Origin: Aliarcobacter skirrowii CCUG 10374
Lineage (GTDB): Bacteria; Campylobacterota; Campylobacteria; Campylobacterales; Arcobacteraceae
Reading direction: 5' to 3'
Assembly: GCF_003544835.1 (NCBI RefSeq)
Contig: NZ_CP032099.1
Span: 186,001 to 250,000, forward strand
DNA length: 64,000 bases
In this document: positions 1-8,364 of the stretch, one piece after another
Numbering within the stretch: the stretch's first letter is position 1
Layout of the letters: every line of letters starts with the position of its first letter
Made by a program: the position numbers and the translations under genes
The notes under the pieces: generated by a model
Databases searched by the model: none
Seen by the model: the letters and a program-made list of their open reading frames with translations, nothing else
What the model was told of the DNA's origin: nothing

Positions 1-758
1 GTAATTGGAGTAATTGGAATATCACCTCCAGCAATAACAGCTTCTCTATTTATATCAATAATAAGTTTTTTCTTCACATTTGTCTCTAGTTCTATATTTT
101 CAACTAAAGCTATAAACTCTACAATAGACATATCAGAAGGTTTTATAACATCAATTGTTCTTGTATCTATAGCTTTTGCTATATTATTTTCAAATTTTTC
201 ATTTATTTTTTGCTCTATTAAGTGTGCAGTTTTTGCTGAATTTTTATAAAGACTTAGTTGAATTGATTTTTCATCTTGTAAATTAAAATCAATCTCTCCT
301 TCAACTGTTGCACCCTCATAAATAAATCCAGTTGTTTTATTATTTGCGTTTGCTACAACAGTTCCTTGAGCAACCGCATAAACATTTCCATCAACCCCTT
401 TTAATTGAGTCATTAAAAGTTCACCATAATCAATAGATTTTGAATCACCAATAGTTGAAACTGTAACTTTTATTTTATCACCTTGCCTTGCAAATGGTGG
501 TAAATCTGCTGTTACCATAACAGCTGCTATATTTTTTGAATTAATAGAGCCTTGTGGAATTTTTATATAAGAGTTTGTAAGTAGGTTTTGAAGACTTTGC
601 ATTGTAAATTTAGATTTATCTCCAGTTCCTGGAAGTCCTACAATAAGACCATAACCTATTAGTTGGTTCTCCCTTATTCCTATAATATTTGAAACATCTT
701 TTATTTTTTGACCAAAAAGTGATGAAATAAGCAAAATTGAAAAAAATAAAATTCTCAA
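1..758 (-). CDS. flgI: Flagellar P-ring protein FlgI (3' end outside window)
   Basis: FlgI forms the periplasmic P ring around the flagellar rod at the peptidoglycan layer. About 252 residues are visible; the gene runs off the left edge, and the family is about 350 long. The start is read as TTG at 758 because a Sec signal peptide follows at once (hydrophobic residues 3-14, cleavage near FG/QK) and AAGGAT lies upstream. The family motif GLIVGLPGTGD is at residues 37-47. The gene is divergent from the acidic protein gene at 854 with about 95 bases between them. On the minus strand GATAAAAT in that gap could be its -10 box. Confidence 0.95.
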   Translation of the reverse strand, partial: MRILFFSILLISSLFGQKIKDVSNIIGIRENQLIGYGLIVGLPGTGDKSKFTMQSLQNLLTNSYIKIPQGSINSKNIAAVMVTADLPPFARQGDKIKVTVSTIGDSKSIDYGELLMTQLKGVDGNVYAVAQGTVVANANNKTTGFIYEGATVEGEIDFNLQDEKSIQLSLYKNSAKTAHLIEQKINEKFENNIAKAIDTRTIDVIKPSDMSIVEFIALVENIELETNVKKKLIIDINREAVIAGGDIPITPI

Positions 759-814
759 ATAAATCCTTTATAAAATTTAAGTTTACATTTTATCAAAAAT
801 TTAATAAAAAAAGG

Positions 815-820
815 TATAAT
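815..820 (+). promoter_or_regulatory. -10 box (TATAAT) ahead of the flagellar run
   Basis: A perfect TATAAT with an A/T-rich upstream stretch and no clear -35 box, the usual form of housekeeping promoters in Campylobacterota. Transcription would begin near 827, leaving a leader of about 27 bases before the TTG start at 854. It probably drives the genes from 854 to flgH. Confidence 0.55.
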
Positions 821-853
821 CAAAGTAAAATTTTAAACTATTAGGGCTCAAGA

Positions 854-2140
854 TTGAATATTTTTATATATGGAAAAGATGATTTCAGAAAAGATATAAA
901 GAGAATTTTAGGTGAATCTAAAATAGATGAAAAACTACAAAATATATCTATTGCCGAAATTTTAAATTTAGAAGATTTGAAAGAGCAGATTGCCTCAAAT
1001 CCAGATGATGTTTTTTTAATTGATGATGAAAAAATATTTAAAAAGTCTAAATTTGGATTTTTAAAAGCAAAAGATGCAATAGAAGAGGAGTTTTTACTTC
1101 AATGTGGAGTTAGTGAGCTATCTATTGACTCTTTTGAAGAGATTCCAAACTATATTACAAGAAAATATGATAGATTAAATTTTAAAAAAGAGCCTAGTGA
1201 TAGTGAAATTATAAATGAGGATGATCTTGATAATTTAGTTTTAGCAAAAGATGAGGAAAAAGATTTGAATGTAGACTCAAATCAATCTTTTTTAGAAGAT
1301 GATATTGTAGATACTGAAAAAAAAGAAGATAATACAAAAGATGAACATACAGATAATTTTGAAGAAGATTTTGGTTTGAACAATATAGAGCTAGACTATG
1401 ACGATAAGGACTCTTTAACTGATAAAAGTGAAGCTATTGAGAGTATGAAAAATGAAGAAGATATTCTAAATTTAGATAGTTTTATCTCTGAAGATTTTGA
1501 TATGAATGATTTTAAATTAGATGAAGATTTTGATTTAAATTCAATTGATGAGATGCTTTTAGATAGTGATGATAAAAATATTACTGAAAGTGAAGATAAA
1601 AATAAAAATGAAGAGTTGTTTGATAACAACAAAGAGAAAGTTTTTATAAATACACCAGAAAACTCTTTAGATTCAAATTTTGATATTGAAAATTTAGATG
1701 AAGATAATAATCAAGAAGAGATATTTTTAGGAGATATTGAAAAACAATTAGAAGAGAGTTTAGATTTAGATGAAGTTGATTTAAAAGAGGAGACTCAAGA
1801 AGATAATCAAATCAAAAAAGAGTATAATAGTGCAGAAAATGATGTTGTAAAAGAAGAAAATTCTAATTTAAGTATCCAAAAGGAAGATAAAAATATGAAT
1901 AATTTTTTAGATATAGATAGTATTAGTGAAGCTGATATTCTAGATGCTTTAGGACTTGATAATTCAAAAGTTGAAATGAACTCATCTTTGAATAGTGGAA
2001 ATAATATAGATGATTCAAGTGATAATTTTAAAGCAAGTAGTATAGATTTAAATGCTTCAAATATTGATGATGTTACTGCTTTACTTTCAAAACTTTTGAA
2101 AAATAAGAGTGTAGAGTTGTCAATTAAAATAAAAGAGTAG
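854..2140 (+). CDS. Acidic low-complexity protein of the flagellar cluster, function unknown
   Basis: 428 residues from a TTG start; I do not recognise a named family. Residues 1 to about 113 look folded (beta strand MNIFIYG, mixed hydrophobic pattern). About 114-345 is very rich in Asp, Glu, Asn and Ser with irregular repeats of LDxxDFD/LDEDFDL type, so probably disordered. Conserved-looking islands return at 351-368 (FLDIDSISEADILDALGL) and at the C-terminus (DDVTALLSKLL at 405-415, then a short basic strand). No signal peptide or membrane segment, so cytoplasmic. It sits two bases upstream of fliQ, so a role in export, placement or regulation of the flagellum is inferred from position only. 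Confidence 0.75.
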   Translation: MNIFIYGKDDFRKDIKRILGESKIDEKLQNISIAEILNLEDLKEQIASNPDDVFLIDDEKIFKKSKFGFLKAKDAIEEEFLLQCGVSELSIDSFEEIPNYITRKYDRLNFKKEPSDSEIINEDDLDNLVLAKDEEKDLNVDSNQSFLEDDIVDTEKKEDNTKDEHTDNFEEDFGLNNIELDYDDKDSLTDKSEAIESMKNEEDILNLDSFISEDFDMNDFKLDEDFDLNSIDEMLLDSDDKNITESEDKNKNEELFDNNKEKVFINTPENSLDSNFDIENLDEDNNQEEIFLGDIEKQLEESLDLDEVDLKEETQEDNQIKKEYNSAENDVVKEENSNLSIQKEDKNMNNFLDIDSISEADILDALGLDNSKVEMNSSLNSGNNIDDSSDNFKASSIDLNASNIDDVTALLSKLLKNKSVELSIKIKE

Positions 2141-2141
2141 T

Positions 2142-2402
2142 ATGGATTTATTAGCAATTTCACAAAATACTGTAAAAATTATATTACTAATAGGTCTTCC
2201 ATCATTAGTTGTAAGCATGATTATAGGACTTATAATCTCTATATTTTCAGCCGTAACTCAAGTAAACGATGCTTCACTTTCATTTGTTCCTAAGATGATT
2301 ATTGTATCAACTTTTATCCTTTTTTCTCTCCCTTGGATTGGTGAACAAATAGGTGGATTTGCATCTGATTTATGGAATCTAATTTTGGTTTTTGGACAAT
2401 AA
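2142..2402 (+). CDS. fliQ: Flagellar export apparatus protein FliQ
   Basis: FliQ is a small inner-membrane subunit of the type III flagellar export gate, built with FliP and FliR. The 86 residues have the usual length and two hydrophobic hairpin segments (about 13-37 and 48-70). The family signatures IFSAVTQVNDASLSFVPK and the PW before the second loop are clear. It starts one base after the stop of the acidic protein gene and its end overlaps the next coding region, so these are probably coupled. fliP and fliR are not in the window. Confidence 0.95.
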   Translation: MDLLAISQNTVKIILLIGLPSLVVSMIIGLIISIFSAVTQVNDASLSFVPKMIIVSTFILFSLPWIGEQIGGFASDLWNLILVFGQ

Positions 2403-2814
2403 TTTGATAGAAAAACTTTATAATTTGAAAAAGAGTCAAATAGAACAAAAACTCATAGAAAAAGCTAGTTTACAACAAGAGATATATCAAATAGACGAAA
2501 GCGTTGAAAAATTTACACAAGATATAAATACAGCAACTGTTCAAAAGCTTGGATCAATATCTGACTTTATGGTTTTATCTATGCATAAAAATTCTATTAG
2601 ATATGAGATAACGAAACTTATAAAAAGAAAAAACGAACTTTTAAAAAAAGTAGAAGCACTATTTTTAGAGATAATTGAACTTCAAAAAGAGAGTGAGCAG
2701 TATAAATATATTTTAGAAGAAGAGAAAGAAGAGAGAAGAAAAGCTAAGATGCACGATGAGATGCTACAAAATGAAGAATTTATACAAAGTTCATATATAA
2801 GGGGTTATATTTGA
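2392..2814 (+). CDS. FliJ-like coiled-coil flagellar export protein
   Basis: About 140 residues, almost wholly predicted coiled coil (heptads from residue 5 to 130, rich in Lys, Glu and Gln), no signal peptide. FliJ is a coiled-coil stalk protein of the export ATPase complex; sequence conservation in that family is low, so the call rests on length, coiled coil and position between fliQ and a MotE-like gene. Start is uncertain: TTG at 2392 overlaps fliQ by 11 bases, and TTG at 2404 is equally possible. No ATG lies near. The stop overlaps the next start (TTG at 2811). Confidence 0.6.
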   Translation: MDNNLIEKLYNLKKSQIEQKLIEKASLQQEIYQIDESVEKFTQDINTATVQKLGSISDFMVLSMHKNSIRYEITKLIKRKNELLKKVEALFLEIIELQKESEQYKYILEEEKEERRKAKMHDEMLQNEEFIQSSYIRGYI

Positions 2815-3299
2815 TTTTTAGATTTTTAATACTAATAATATTTCCAATATCTCTATTTTCAAATGAAGATAGTAGCGCTTTAACAAAACAAAGATTAGAG
2901 ATACTTCAGCTAAAAGAGGATTTAACACAATTTTATAAAAAAAGAGAAGAAGAAGATTTAGCAAGAAAAAAAGAGATTGAAGATATTCTTAAAAAAATAG
3001 AAGATGAGAAAAATAGTATAAATTTAATAAAAGAGCAAAATGAAGAGTTATTAAAAGAGATTAGAGGTCAAATTGTTAGCAAAACAACAAAAATTTATGA
3101 ACAAATGAAACCAAAAGTAGCTGCTTTAGTGTTTGATCAGATGATATTAGAAGGTAAAATTGAAGAAGTTTTTGATATAATCATTAGATTAAAAGAGTCA
3201 AATGTTTCTGTAATTATGAGGTCTTTGAGTGTAGAGAGTGCTTCAATTTTGACTTTTATGTTAGAAAATTTTAAAACAAATGAAATAAAAGGGGAGTAG
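2811..3299 (+). CDS. MotE-like periplasmic coiled-coil protein (MgtE-N-like fold)
   Basis: 162 residues. An N-terminal signal sequence (hydrophobic 2-16, ending near FSNED) precedes a long charged coiled coil (about 25-90). A C-terminal helical module follows, resembling the MgtE N-terminal domain found in MotE proteins (KVAALVFDQM...KIEEVFDII...VSVIMRSLSVESASIL). MotE proteins are periplasmic chaperones or scaffolds for stator and motor components, here inferred from fold and location next to fliL. The start is TTG at 2811, overlapping the previous stop. Domain-level identity is fair; the exact role is inferred. Confidence 0.65.
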   Translation: MIFRFLILIIFPISLFSNEDSSALTKQRLEILQLKEDLTQFYKKREEEDLARKKEIEDILKKIEDEKNSINLIKEQNEELLKEIRGQIVSKTTKIYEQMKPKVAALVFDQMILEGKIEEVFDIIIRLKESNVSVIMRSLSVESASILTFMLENFKTNEIKGE

Positions 3300-3300
3300 T

Positions 3301-3828
3301 ATGGCAGAAGAAAATGGTGAAATTAAAAAATCTTCAGATGGTAAAGGTTTAATAATAATTCTTATTGCGTTTGTAATTTTATTAATTGTAGCAGTAGCTG
3401 TAGCAACATTTTTTTTATTTAGTAATATTGGAACGAATTCAACTATAAGTAGTCCTGAAAATCAAGAAAAAGTTGAGAATGTGAAATCTTCTGTTGGTTC
3501 TGATGCAAAATTCAAAGCAGATGTAACTGAATTAGTATTAAATTTAACAGATACTAGAGGAAGAGAGAAAATTTTAAAACTATCTTTTTCAATAAGAAGT
3601 TCAGAGCCAACTATTCAACAAATAGTTGAGAATCATCTTCCTGAAATTACTGATATTGTAATAACTCAAGTAAGCTCAAGAAGTAGTGATGAGTTACTCA
3701 CTGTTGCTGGAAAAAATATATTAAAAGATGAGTTAGTTAGTGAATTAAATGGTGTTATGAATTATGCAAGAACTAGTAATGGTAATATTGTAAACAATAT
3801 ATTTTTTACAGAGTTTATAATAAGATAA
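3301..3828 (+). CDS. fliL: Flagellar basal body-associated protein FliL
   Basis: FliL is a single-pass inner-membrane protein that surrounds and supports the MotAB stators. The 175 residues show a short charged N-terminus, one membrane segment (about 16-40) and a periplasmic stomatin-like domain (FKADVTELVLNLTD, then REKILKLSFSIR, then IVENHLPEITDIVI). The C-terminus NNIFFTEFIIR is typical. It begins one base after the stop of the MotE-like gene. Both products are expected to act on the periplasmic side of the motor. Confidence 0.93.
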   Translation: MAEENGEIKKSSDGKGLIIILIAFVILLIVAVAVATFFLFSNIGTNSTISSPENQEKVENVKSSVGSDAKFKADVTELVLNLTDTRGREKILKLSFSIRSSEPTIQQIVENHLPEITDIVITQVSSRSSDELLTVAGKNILKDELVSELNGVMNYARTSNGNIVNNIFFTEFIIR

Positions 3829-3831
3829 AAT

Positions 3832-4266
3832 ATGATTTTAGCAATTAAAAAAAAGAGAAAAATAGAGTTACTTATTAAAAAAGTAGTATTAATTTCTCTT
3901 TTATTTATTTTGTTTGCTGTTGGTTTTGGTTTTTATAATAAATTACTTTTAAAAAATGAAGAGTTAAAAGCTCAAGAAGAGCAAGAGATTTTGCTTCAAT
4001 TACAGAAAGAGAGATTAGAAAAGCAAAAAGCAGAAATTGAATTTATTATACTAGAAGAGAGTTCTAGAGTAGTTGATTTAATAGGGCAAAAATATATTGA
4101 TGATATTAAAGTATATAAAAATAAATTAGTTTACATTTTAAAACCGAATACAAATATAGATGCAATAACAATAAGATATGGAAGTTTTGCTTTAGTAAAA
4201 AGAAGTTTTAAAGAGATTGTTGTTGTTATTGATTTAGAAAATATATTGAAAGGAAAAATTAAATGA
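3832..4266 (+). CDS. Small bitopic membrane protein of the flagellar cluster, unknown
   Basis: 144 residues not assigned to a family. The N-terminus is strongly basic (KKKRKIELLIKK), followed by one membrane segment (about 18-38), a charged coiled coil (about 41-75, rich in Glu, Gln and Leu) and a small C-terminal alpha/beta domain (VDLIGQKYIDDIKVYKNKLVYIL). Positive-inside predicts a cytoplasmic N-terminus and periplasmic C-terminus. It lies between fliL and flgH, and its stop overlaps the flgH start by 4 bases. A role in motor or ring assembly is inferred only from location. Confidence 0.7.
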   Translation: MILAIKKKRKIELLIKKVVLISLLFILFAVGFGFYNKLLLKNEELKAQEEQEILLQLQKERLEKQKAEIEFIILEESSRVVDLIGQKYIDDIKVYKNKLVYILKPNTNIDAITIRYGSFALVKRSFKEIVVVIDLENILKGKIK

Positions 4267-4970
4267 TTAAATATTTTTTATATGCATTTATTCCTTTTAT
4301 ATTTTTATCATGTAGCGCTGTTTCAAAACCAGAAATAGAGTTCACAAAACCTGAACTTCAAGTAGCAAGAGAGAATCCAAAACCTAAAAGAAATAAGGGA
4401 TCTTTATATTCAGTTCAAGGAAGTTCACTATTTGCTGATAAAAAAGATTTACAAATTGGAGATATTATTCAAGTAAAGATAAGCGAAGGTCTTCAACAAA
4501 AAAGTGATAATAAAAGAGAGTTAACAAGCAATAGACAAAATGATTTTGGTGGAGGAATGTTTACAGCAATGGGTGGAAATACTCTTGGTGGAACAGTGGG
4601 AAGTGCAACTGATAAATTTAATGCAAATTTAGGTGTAAATTTTGGTACTCAAAGTAATGATAGTGATAAGGGAAAAGTTAAAACTGAAGTAAAAGAGAAT
4701 TTTGATACAGATATTTCAGCAATCATAGAAGAGGTTTATCAAAATGGAAATTATTTTATAAGAGGAACAAAAGAGATTTTGCTTGATGGTCAAAAACAAG
4801 AGATAATAATAACAGGAGTTATAAGACCTTATGATATAACTCCTGAAAACTCTATAAGCTCTGGACAAGTTGCAAATCTAAAGCTTTTATACAAAAAAGA
4901 TGGTGTAGAAGCAGATGTTTTAACGACTCCTTGGGGAACAAGAATTATAAGAGCAATTTGGCCATTTTAA
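4263..4970 (+). CDS. flgH: Flagellar L-ring lipoprotein FlgH
   Basis: FlgH forms the L ring in the outer membrane around the flagellar rod. The 235 residues begin with a lipoprotein signal whose lipobox FLSC puts the acylated Cys at 17. Family features follow: SLF near residue 55, LQIGDIIQVKI, a Gly/Asn-rich middle, and the C-terminal block GVIRPYDITPENSISSGQVA. Length is normal. The ATG overlaps the preceding stop. FlgI, its P-ring partner, is at the left edge of the window. Confidence 0.95.
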   Translation: MIKYFLYAFIPFIFLSCSAVSKPEIEFTKPELQVARENPKPKRNKGSLYSVQGSSLFADKKDLQIGDIIQVKISEGLQQKSDNKRELTSNRQNDFGGGMFTAMGGNTLGGTVGSATDKFNANLGVNFGTQSNDSDKGKVKTEVKENFDTDISAIIEEVYQNGNYFIRGTKEILLDGQKQEIIITGVIRPYDITPENSISSGQVANLKLLYKKDGVEADVLTTPWGTRIIRAIWPF

Positions 4971-4993
4971 TCTAATTTTAAGAAATGTAATGC

Positions 4994-4999
4994 GATAAT
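4994..4999 (+). promoter_or_regulatory. Possible -10 box (GATAAT) for flgK
   Basis: GATAAT sits 22 bases before the flgK start in an otherwise unexplained 51-base gap, with AAAGGAG following as ribosome binding site. The overlapping text GCGATAAT also resembles a sigma-28 -10 element, but no convincing sigma-28 -35 element stands at the right distance. Confidence 0.35.
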
Positions 5000-5021
5000 A
5001 AGCTAATTTAAAGGAGTAAAA

Positions 5022-6935
5022 ATGTTTTCAACATTATATGTTTCTCAATCTGGACTTAATGCTTCAAAATATGGTATTGAGAATGTTGGTAATAATCAAG
5101 CTAATGCAAATACTCCTGGTTATAAAAAAAGAGTTGCTGATTTAAGTGAAGTTAGAATTAATGGAGTTCATTTAACAGGGCAAGGTGTTAGTTTTGATGG
5201 AATAAGTAGAACAACATCTCAATATATGTATGATAAATTTTTAAATGAAAATACAAAAGTAAGTTATTATGATAAATTATCTAATATGCTTGGTGGAGTA
5301 GAAAAAATCTTTACTGAAACAGATACTAGTGGATTTTCAATAAGTTTGAATAAATATTTTCAATCTGTTGAAAATTTAAGAACAAATCCTAATTCTGAAG
5401 TTTATAAAAACCATATGCAGACTCAAGGAGTTGCAATTGTTGAAGATTTAAAAAATTTATATTCAAGTGTTGAAAAACAAGCTGTAATTGAGAAGCAAGA
5501 GTTAAAAACAGATGCTAAAGAGGTAAATTCTATTTTAAAAGAGATAGCTGATATAAATAGTAAAATATCAAAATACTCAGGCTCTGTGAATGATTTGTTA
5601 GACAAAAGAGATCACCTTGAATCAAAATTAGTACAATTTGTTGATGCAGATATAAGTAGAGATTCTGGATTTTATGAGATAAAAATAGGTGGAGTTGTAG
5701 CACTTAGTAATGATGTATTTGAAAAAGAGATTAATGTAAGCGATATTCACGAAAAACAAATAGATAGATTTAATTATATAAAACAAAATAGTGATGGTTC
5801 AACTACTGTTTATGACTCTTTAAAATATAATTCTGATTTTACTCCTAAAGCACCTTATGGTGTAGATGATGTTGTAACTTATAAGTTAAATAATGAATTT
5901 TCAGTTAGTGTTAGAATTGGTGAAACTATTTTAGGAAATTGGGATGGTGATCCAAACGGTGTTCCAACTGCAATGGTTGTTACAAATGATAATATAACTA
6001 GAGCATTTATGGTGAAGATAAATCAAGATGAAAATATGAGTAAACTAGTAACAGCATATAATGGTGAATATGTAAAAGATGAAAATGGAAAAAGTGTTCC
6101 AATGTATCCAAACAGTGATAATTATCTAAGGATTGAATCAAATATTGATGGACTTGCAGGAGAGTTTGAAGGAAGATTTAGTGTAGAGAGAAAAGCAGGT
6201 GCCGATATAACTGCTAGAGAGGTAATTTATAATAACGATAAAACTAGTCAAAATGCTGTTAGTGATACAATTTTAACTATTTATGAAGATAAACTAGAGT
6301 TAAAAAGTGGAAGTATGAAAGCTCAAATTGAAAATTTAGCAAGTTCAAATCCAAATAATAAATTCCAAAGTTATTTAGATAAACTTGACTCAATAGCGCA
6401 AACTTTATCTGATACTTATTCAGCATATATAAGAGTTGGAAGTGAAGATTATATTTATGGTAAAGATGCTTCTGATGCTTATAATAATCCACCATTTCCA
6501 CAAAATGGTGGAGATATTATAAACTTAAATCTATTTAGTGGAAGCAGTGTAAAAGATTTAAAATTTAACACTAACCAAGTTAATTATCTAAATCAACAAA
6601 ATGTTGACTATCTTGCTACTTTACAATGGAAAAGTGATATATCTTTTAATGGTGGAGCTCAAGATCCAAATAATGATAACTCTACATCATTTGTTGAGTT
6701 TTATAGAACGTTAAAAGTTGGATTATCAACAAGCAAAGAAGAAGCTGCTTACTCTTTTGAAGTTCAAGATTCAATAGCTCAAAATTTAGGAGAAGCTTAT
6801 AACAAAGTTGTAAAGGTTGATAGTGATGAGCAGATGCTTGATTTAATGAGATTTCAAGCCTCTTTTAGTGCAAATGCACAAGTAATTACTGCAGTTGATA
6901 GTATGATACAAACTCTTCTTGGTATGAAGAGATAA
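5022..6935 (+). CDS. flgK: Flagellar hook-filament junction protein FlgK (HAP1)
   Basis: FlgK joins hook to filament and is exported by the flagellar type III system. The 637 residues carry the axial-protein N-terminus (SQSGLNASKYGIENVGNNQA, then NTPGYKK, residues 8-36) and the matching C-terminal helix (LMRFQASFSANAQVITAVDS, LLGM) that form the D0 coiled coil. The variable middle (about 230-530) is larger than in enterobacterial FlgK (about 550). An AAAGGAG site precedes the ATG. fliD follows after 20 bases, so the two are probably cotranscribed. Confidence 0.95.
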   Translation: MFSTLYVSQSGLNASKYGIENVGNNQANANTPGYKKRVADLSEVRINGVHLTGQGVSFDGISRTTSQYMYDKFLNENTKVSYYDKLSNMLGGVEKIFTETDTSGFSISLNKYFQSVENLRTNPNSEVYKNHMQTQGVAIVEDLKNLYSSVEKQAVIEKQELKTDAKEVNSILKEIADINSKISKYSGSVNDLLDKRDHLESKLVQFVDADISRDSGFYEIKIGGVVALSNDVFEKEINVSDIHEKQIDRFNYIKQNSDGSTTVYDSLKYNSDFTPKAPYGVDDVVTYKLNNEFSVSVRIGETILGNWDGDPNGVPTAMVVTNDNITRAFMVKINQDENMSKLVTAYNGEYVKDENGKSVPMYPNSDNYLRIESNIDGLAGEFEGRFSVERKAGADITAREVIYNNDKTSQNAVSDTILTIYEDKLELKSGSMKAQIENLASSNPNNKFQSYLDKLDSIAQTLSDTYSAYIRVGSEDYIYGKDASDAYNNPPFPQNGGDIINLNLFSGSSVKDLKFNTNQVNYLNQQNVDYLATLQWKSDISFNGGAQDPNNDNSTSFVEFYRTLKVGLSTSKEEAAYSFEVQDSIAQNLGEAYNKVVKVDSDEQMLDLMRFQASFSANAQVITAVDSMIQTLLGMKR

Positions 6936-6955
6936 CCCAATAAAAGGAGTTTAAA

Positions 6956-8290
6956 ATGGCTGAAGGAATTTTAGGATTAGGACAAGGACAAGCAGGAGCA
7001 TTAAATAATGATATGCTTGAAAAATTAAAAGCTGTTGATAGAAAAGCAACAGTTGAACCAATTGAAAAAAAATTAGAGAAATTTGATTTAGAGCGAGAAG
7101 CTATAACAAATATATCTACAAAAGTTGAAGATCTTTTATCTGCCATTAAATTGTTCTCTTTAAATCAAACAACTTCTGTTAATGCTTTTAATCAAAAGAG
7201 TGCAAGTGTAATGGGAGATGGGGTTGTTTTTGATTCAGATGATTTAAGTTCATTAAAAACTGGAAGTATGAGAGTTCAAGTACAAAAATTAGCGCAAAAA
7301 GATGTTTGGCAATCAAATCCTCCAATAAGTGGTTCAAAAACTGATACTGTAAATGCTGGAATAATTACAATAAATGGTACAAACATTGATACAAGTACAA
7401 TGTCATATACAAAGTTAACTGAAGAGATAAATAAAATAAGTGGAGTACAAGCATCTTTAGTAGAAGATTCTGCTGGAAATTTTAGATTATCAATAAAAAG
7501 TACTGAAACTGGATCTGCAAATAAAATAAATTTTACCGGCTCAGATACTAGTGCATTAGAACATTTTGGATTTGATAAAACAGCTAATAATGTATTACAA
7601 GCTCAAGATATGCAATTAAAAGCAGATGGAGTTGATTATTCATCTAGTTCAAATACAGTTACAATTGATGGATTAAAAATAACAGCTACAAAAGAAACTG
7701 GTGATTCAACAATAAATATTGAGAATGATACTTCATCTTTGGCTACACAAATGAAAGATTTTGCAGATAAATATAATGATTTAAGAGCTGCAATTGAAAA
7801 TGAGATTTATAGTAGTGAATCTAGTATTGATAACAAAGGTGCTTTAAGAGATATATTAGCAAATATTAAAAATGAACTATTTGGTTCAGGAGCTGGTTCA
7901 AGCTCAATATTTAGTTTTGGATTCTCTCTTGATGAAAAAAATGGAAATCTACTTTTTAATCAAAAAGATTTCGAAAATTCAACAAAAAATGGAACAGCTG
8001 ATTTAGAAGCACTTTTTGCAGGAACTCCTGATAAAAAAGGTATAGCAACATCTATTGATGAGGTAATTAGTATTAGTGGTGTTAAAAAAAGTTTGATTGA
8101 TTATGAAATAAATATGATTTCAAGAGAAGAGACTCTTAAAAAAGATAAAGAGGCTGCTGAAAAAACTCTTGAAAGTAGGTATGCAACAATGGCACAGCAG
8201 TTTGCATCTTATGGAGTTATTATAAATCAAATGGAAGCATCGTTTTCAGGTTTAAAAATGATGATACAACAATCAATTGCTTCAAAATAG
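6956..8290 (+). CDS. fliD: Flagellar filament cap protein FliD (HAP2)
   Basis: FliD caps the growing filament and aids flagellin insertion. The 444 residues hold a FliD N-terminal domain (LNNDMLEKLKAVDRKATVEP, about 16-35, then a coiled coil), a middle beta-rich domain (about 85-290) and the FliD C-terminal domain ending in coiled coil (SREETLKKDKEAAEKTLESR, YATMAQQFASY). An AAAGGAG precedes the ATG. A terminator-like hairpin lies at its 3' end. Confidence 0.93.
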   Translation: MAEGILGLGQGQAGALNNDMLEKLKAVDRKATVEPIEKKLEKFDLEREAITNISTKVEDLLSAIKLFSLNQTTSVNAFNQKSASVMGDGVVFDSDDLSSLKTGSMRVQVQKLAQKDVWQSNPPISGSKTDTVNAGIITINGTNIDTSTMSYTKLTEEINKISGVQASLVEDSAGNFRLSIKSTETGSANKINFTGSDTSALEHFGFDKTANNVLQAQDMQLKADGVDYSSSSNTVTIDGLKITATKETGDSTINIENDTSSLATQMKDFADKYNDLRAAIENEIYSSESSIDNKGALRDILANIKNELFGSGAGSSSIFSFGFSLDEKNGNLLFNQKDFENSTKNGTADLEALFAGTPDKKGIATSIDEVISISGVKKSLIDYEINMISREETLKKDKEAAEKTLESRYATMAQQFASYGVIINQMEASFSGLKMMIQQSIASK

Positions 8291-8311
8291 AGGATAGTTT
8301 AACATCCTCTA
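8288..8311 (+). terminator. Hairpin after fliD
   Basis: TAGAGGAT and ATCCTCTA form a perfect 8-bp stem around an 8-base loop, followed by a short TTT. It overlaps the fliD stop codon and precedes the separate fliS promoter, so it probably ends or attenuates the flgK-fliD transcript. Confidence 0.6.
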
Positions 8312-8323
8312 TTTAAGCAAAGA

Positions 8324-8329
8324 TATAAT
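8324..8329 (+). promoter_or_regulatory. -10 box (TATAAT) for fliS
   Basis: Perfect TATAAT directly after the fliD terminator hairpin; transcription would begin near 8336, leaving a leader of about 29 bases with CTGGAG before the fliS ATG at 8365. Confidence 0.55.
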
Positions 8330-8364
8330 ATACTCAAAAAAATTGTTAGCTGGAGTTAAAATTT

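Noticed and set aside
1396-2163. Open frames on the minus strand opposite the acidic protein gene (up to 118 codons)
   Set aside because: They mirror the Asp/Glu-rich plus-strand codons as Ser/Leu/Phe-rich products without ribosome sites; the plus strand has better context and coupling to fliQ.
4978-5000. Sigma-28 promoter ahead of flgK (GCGATAAT)
   Set aside because: The -10 resembles the sigma-28 element, but no TAAAG-type -35 element is found 11-16 bases upstream. GATAAT fits a housekeeping -10 box as well.
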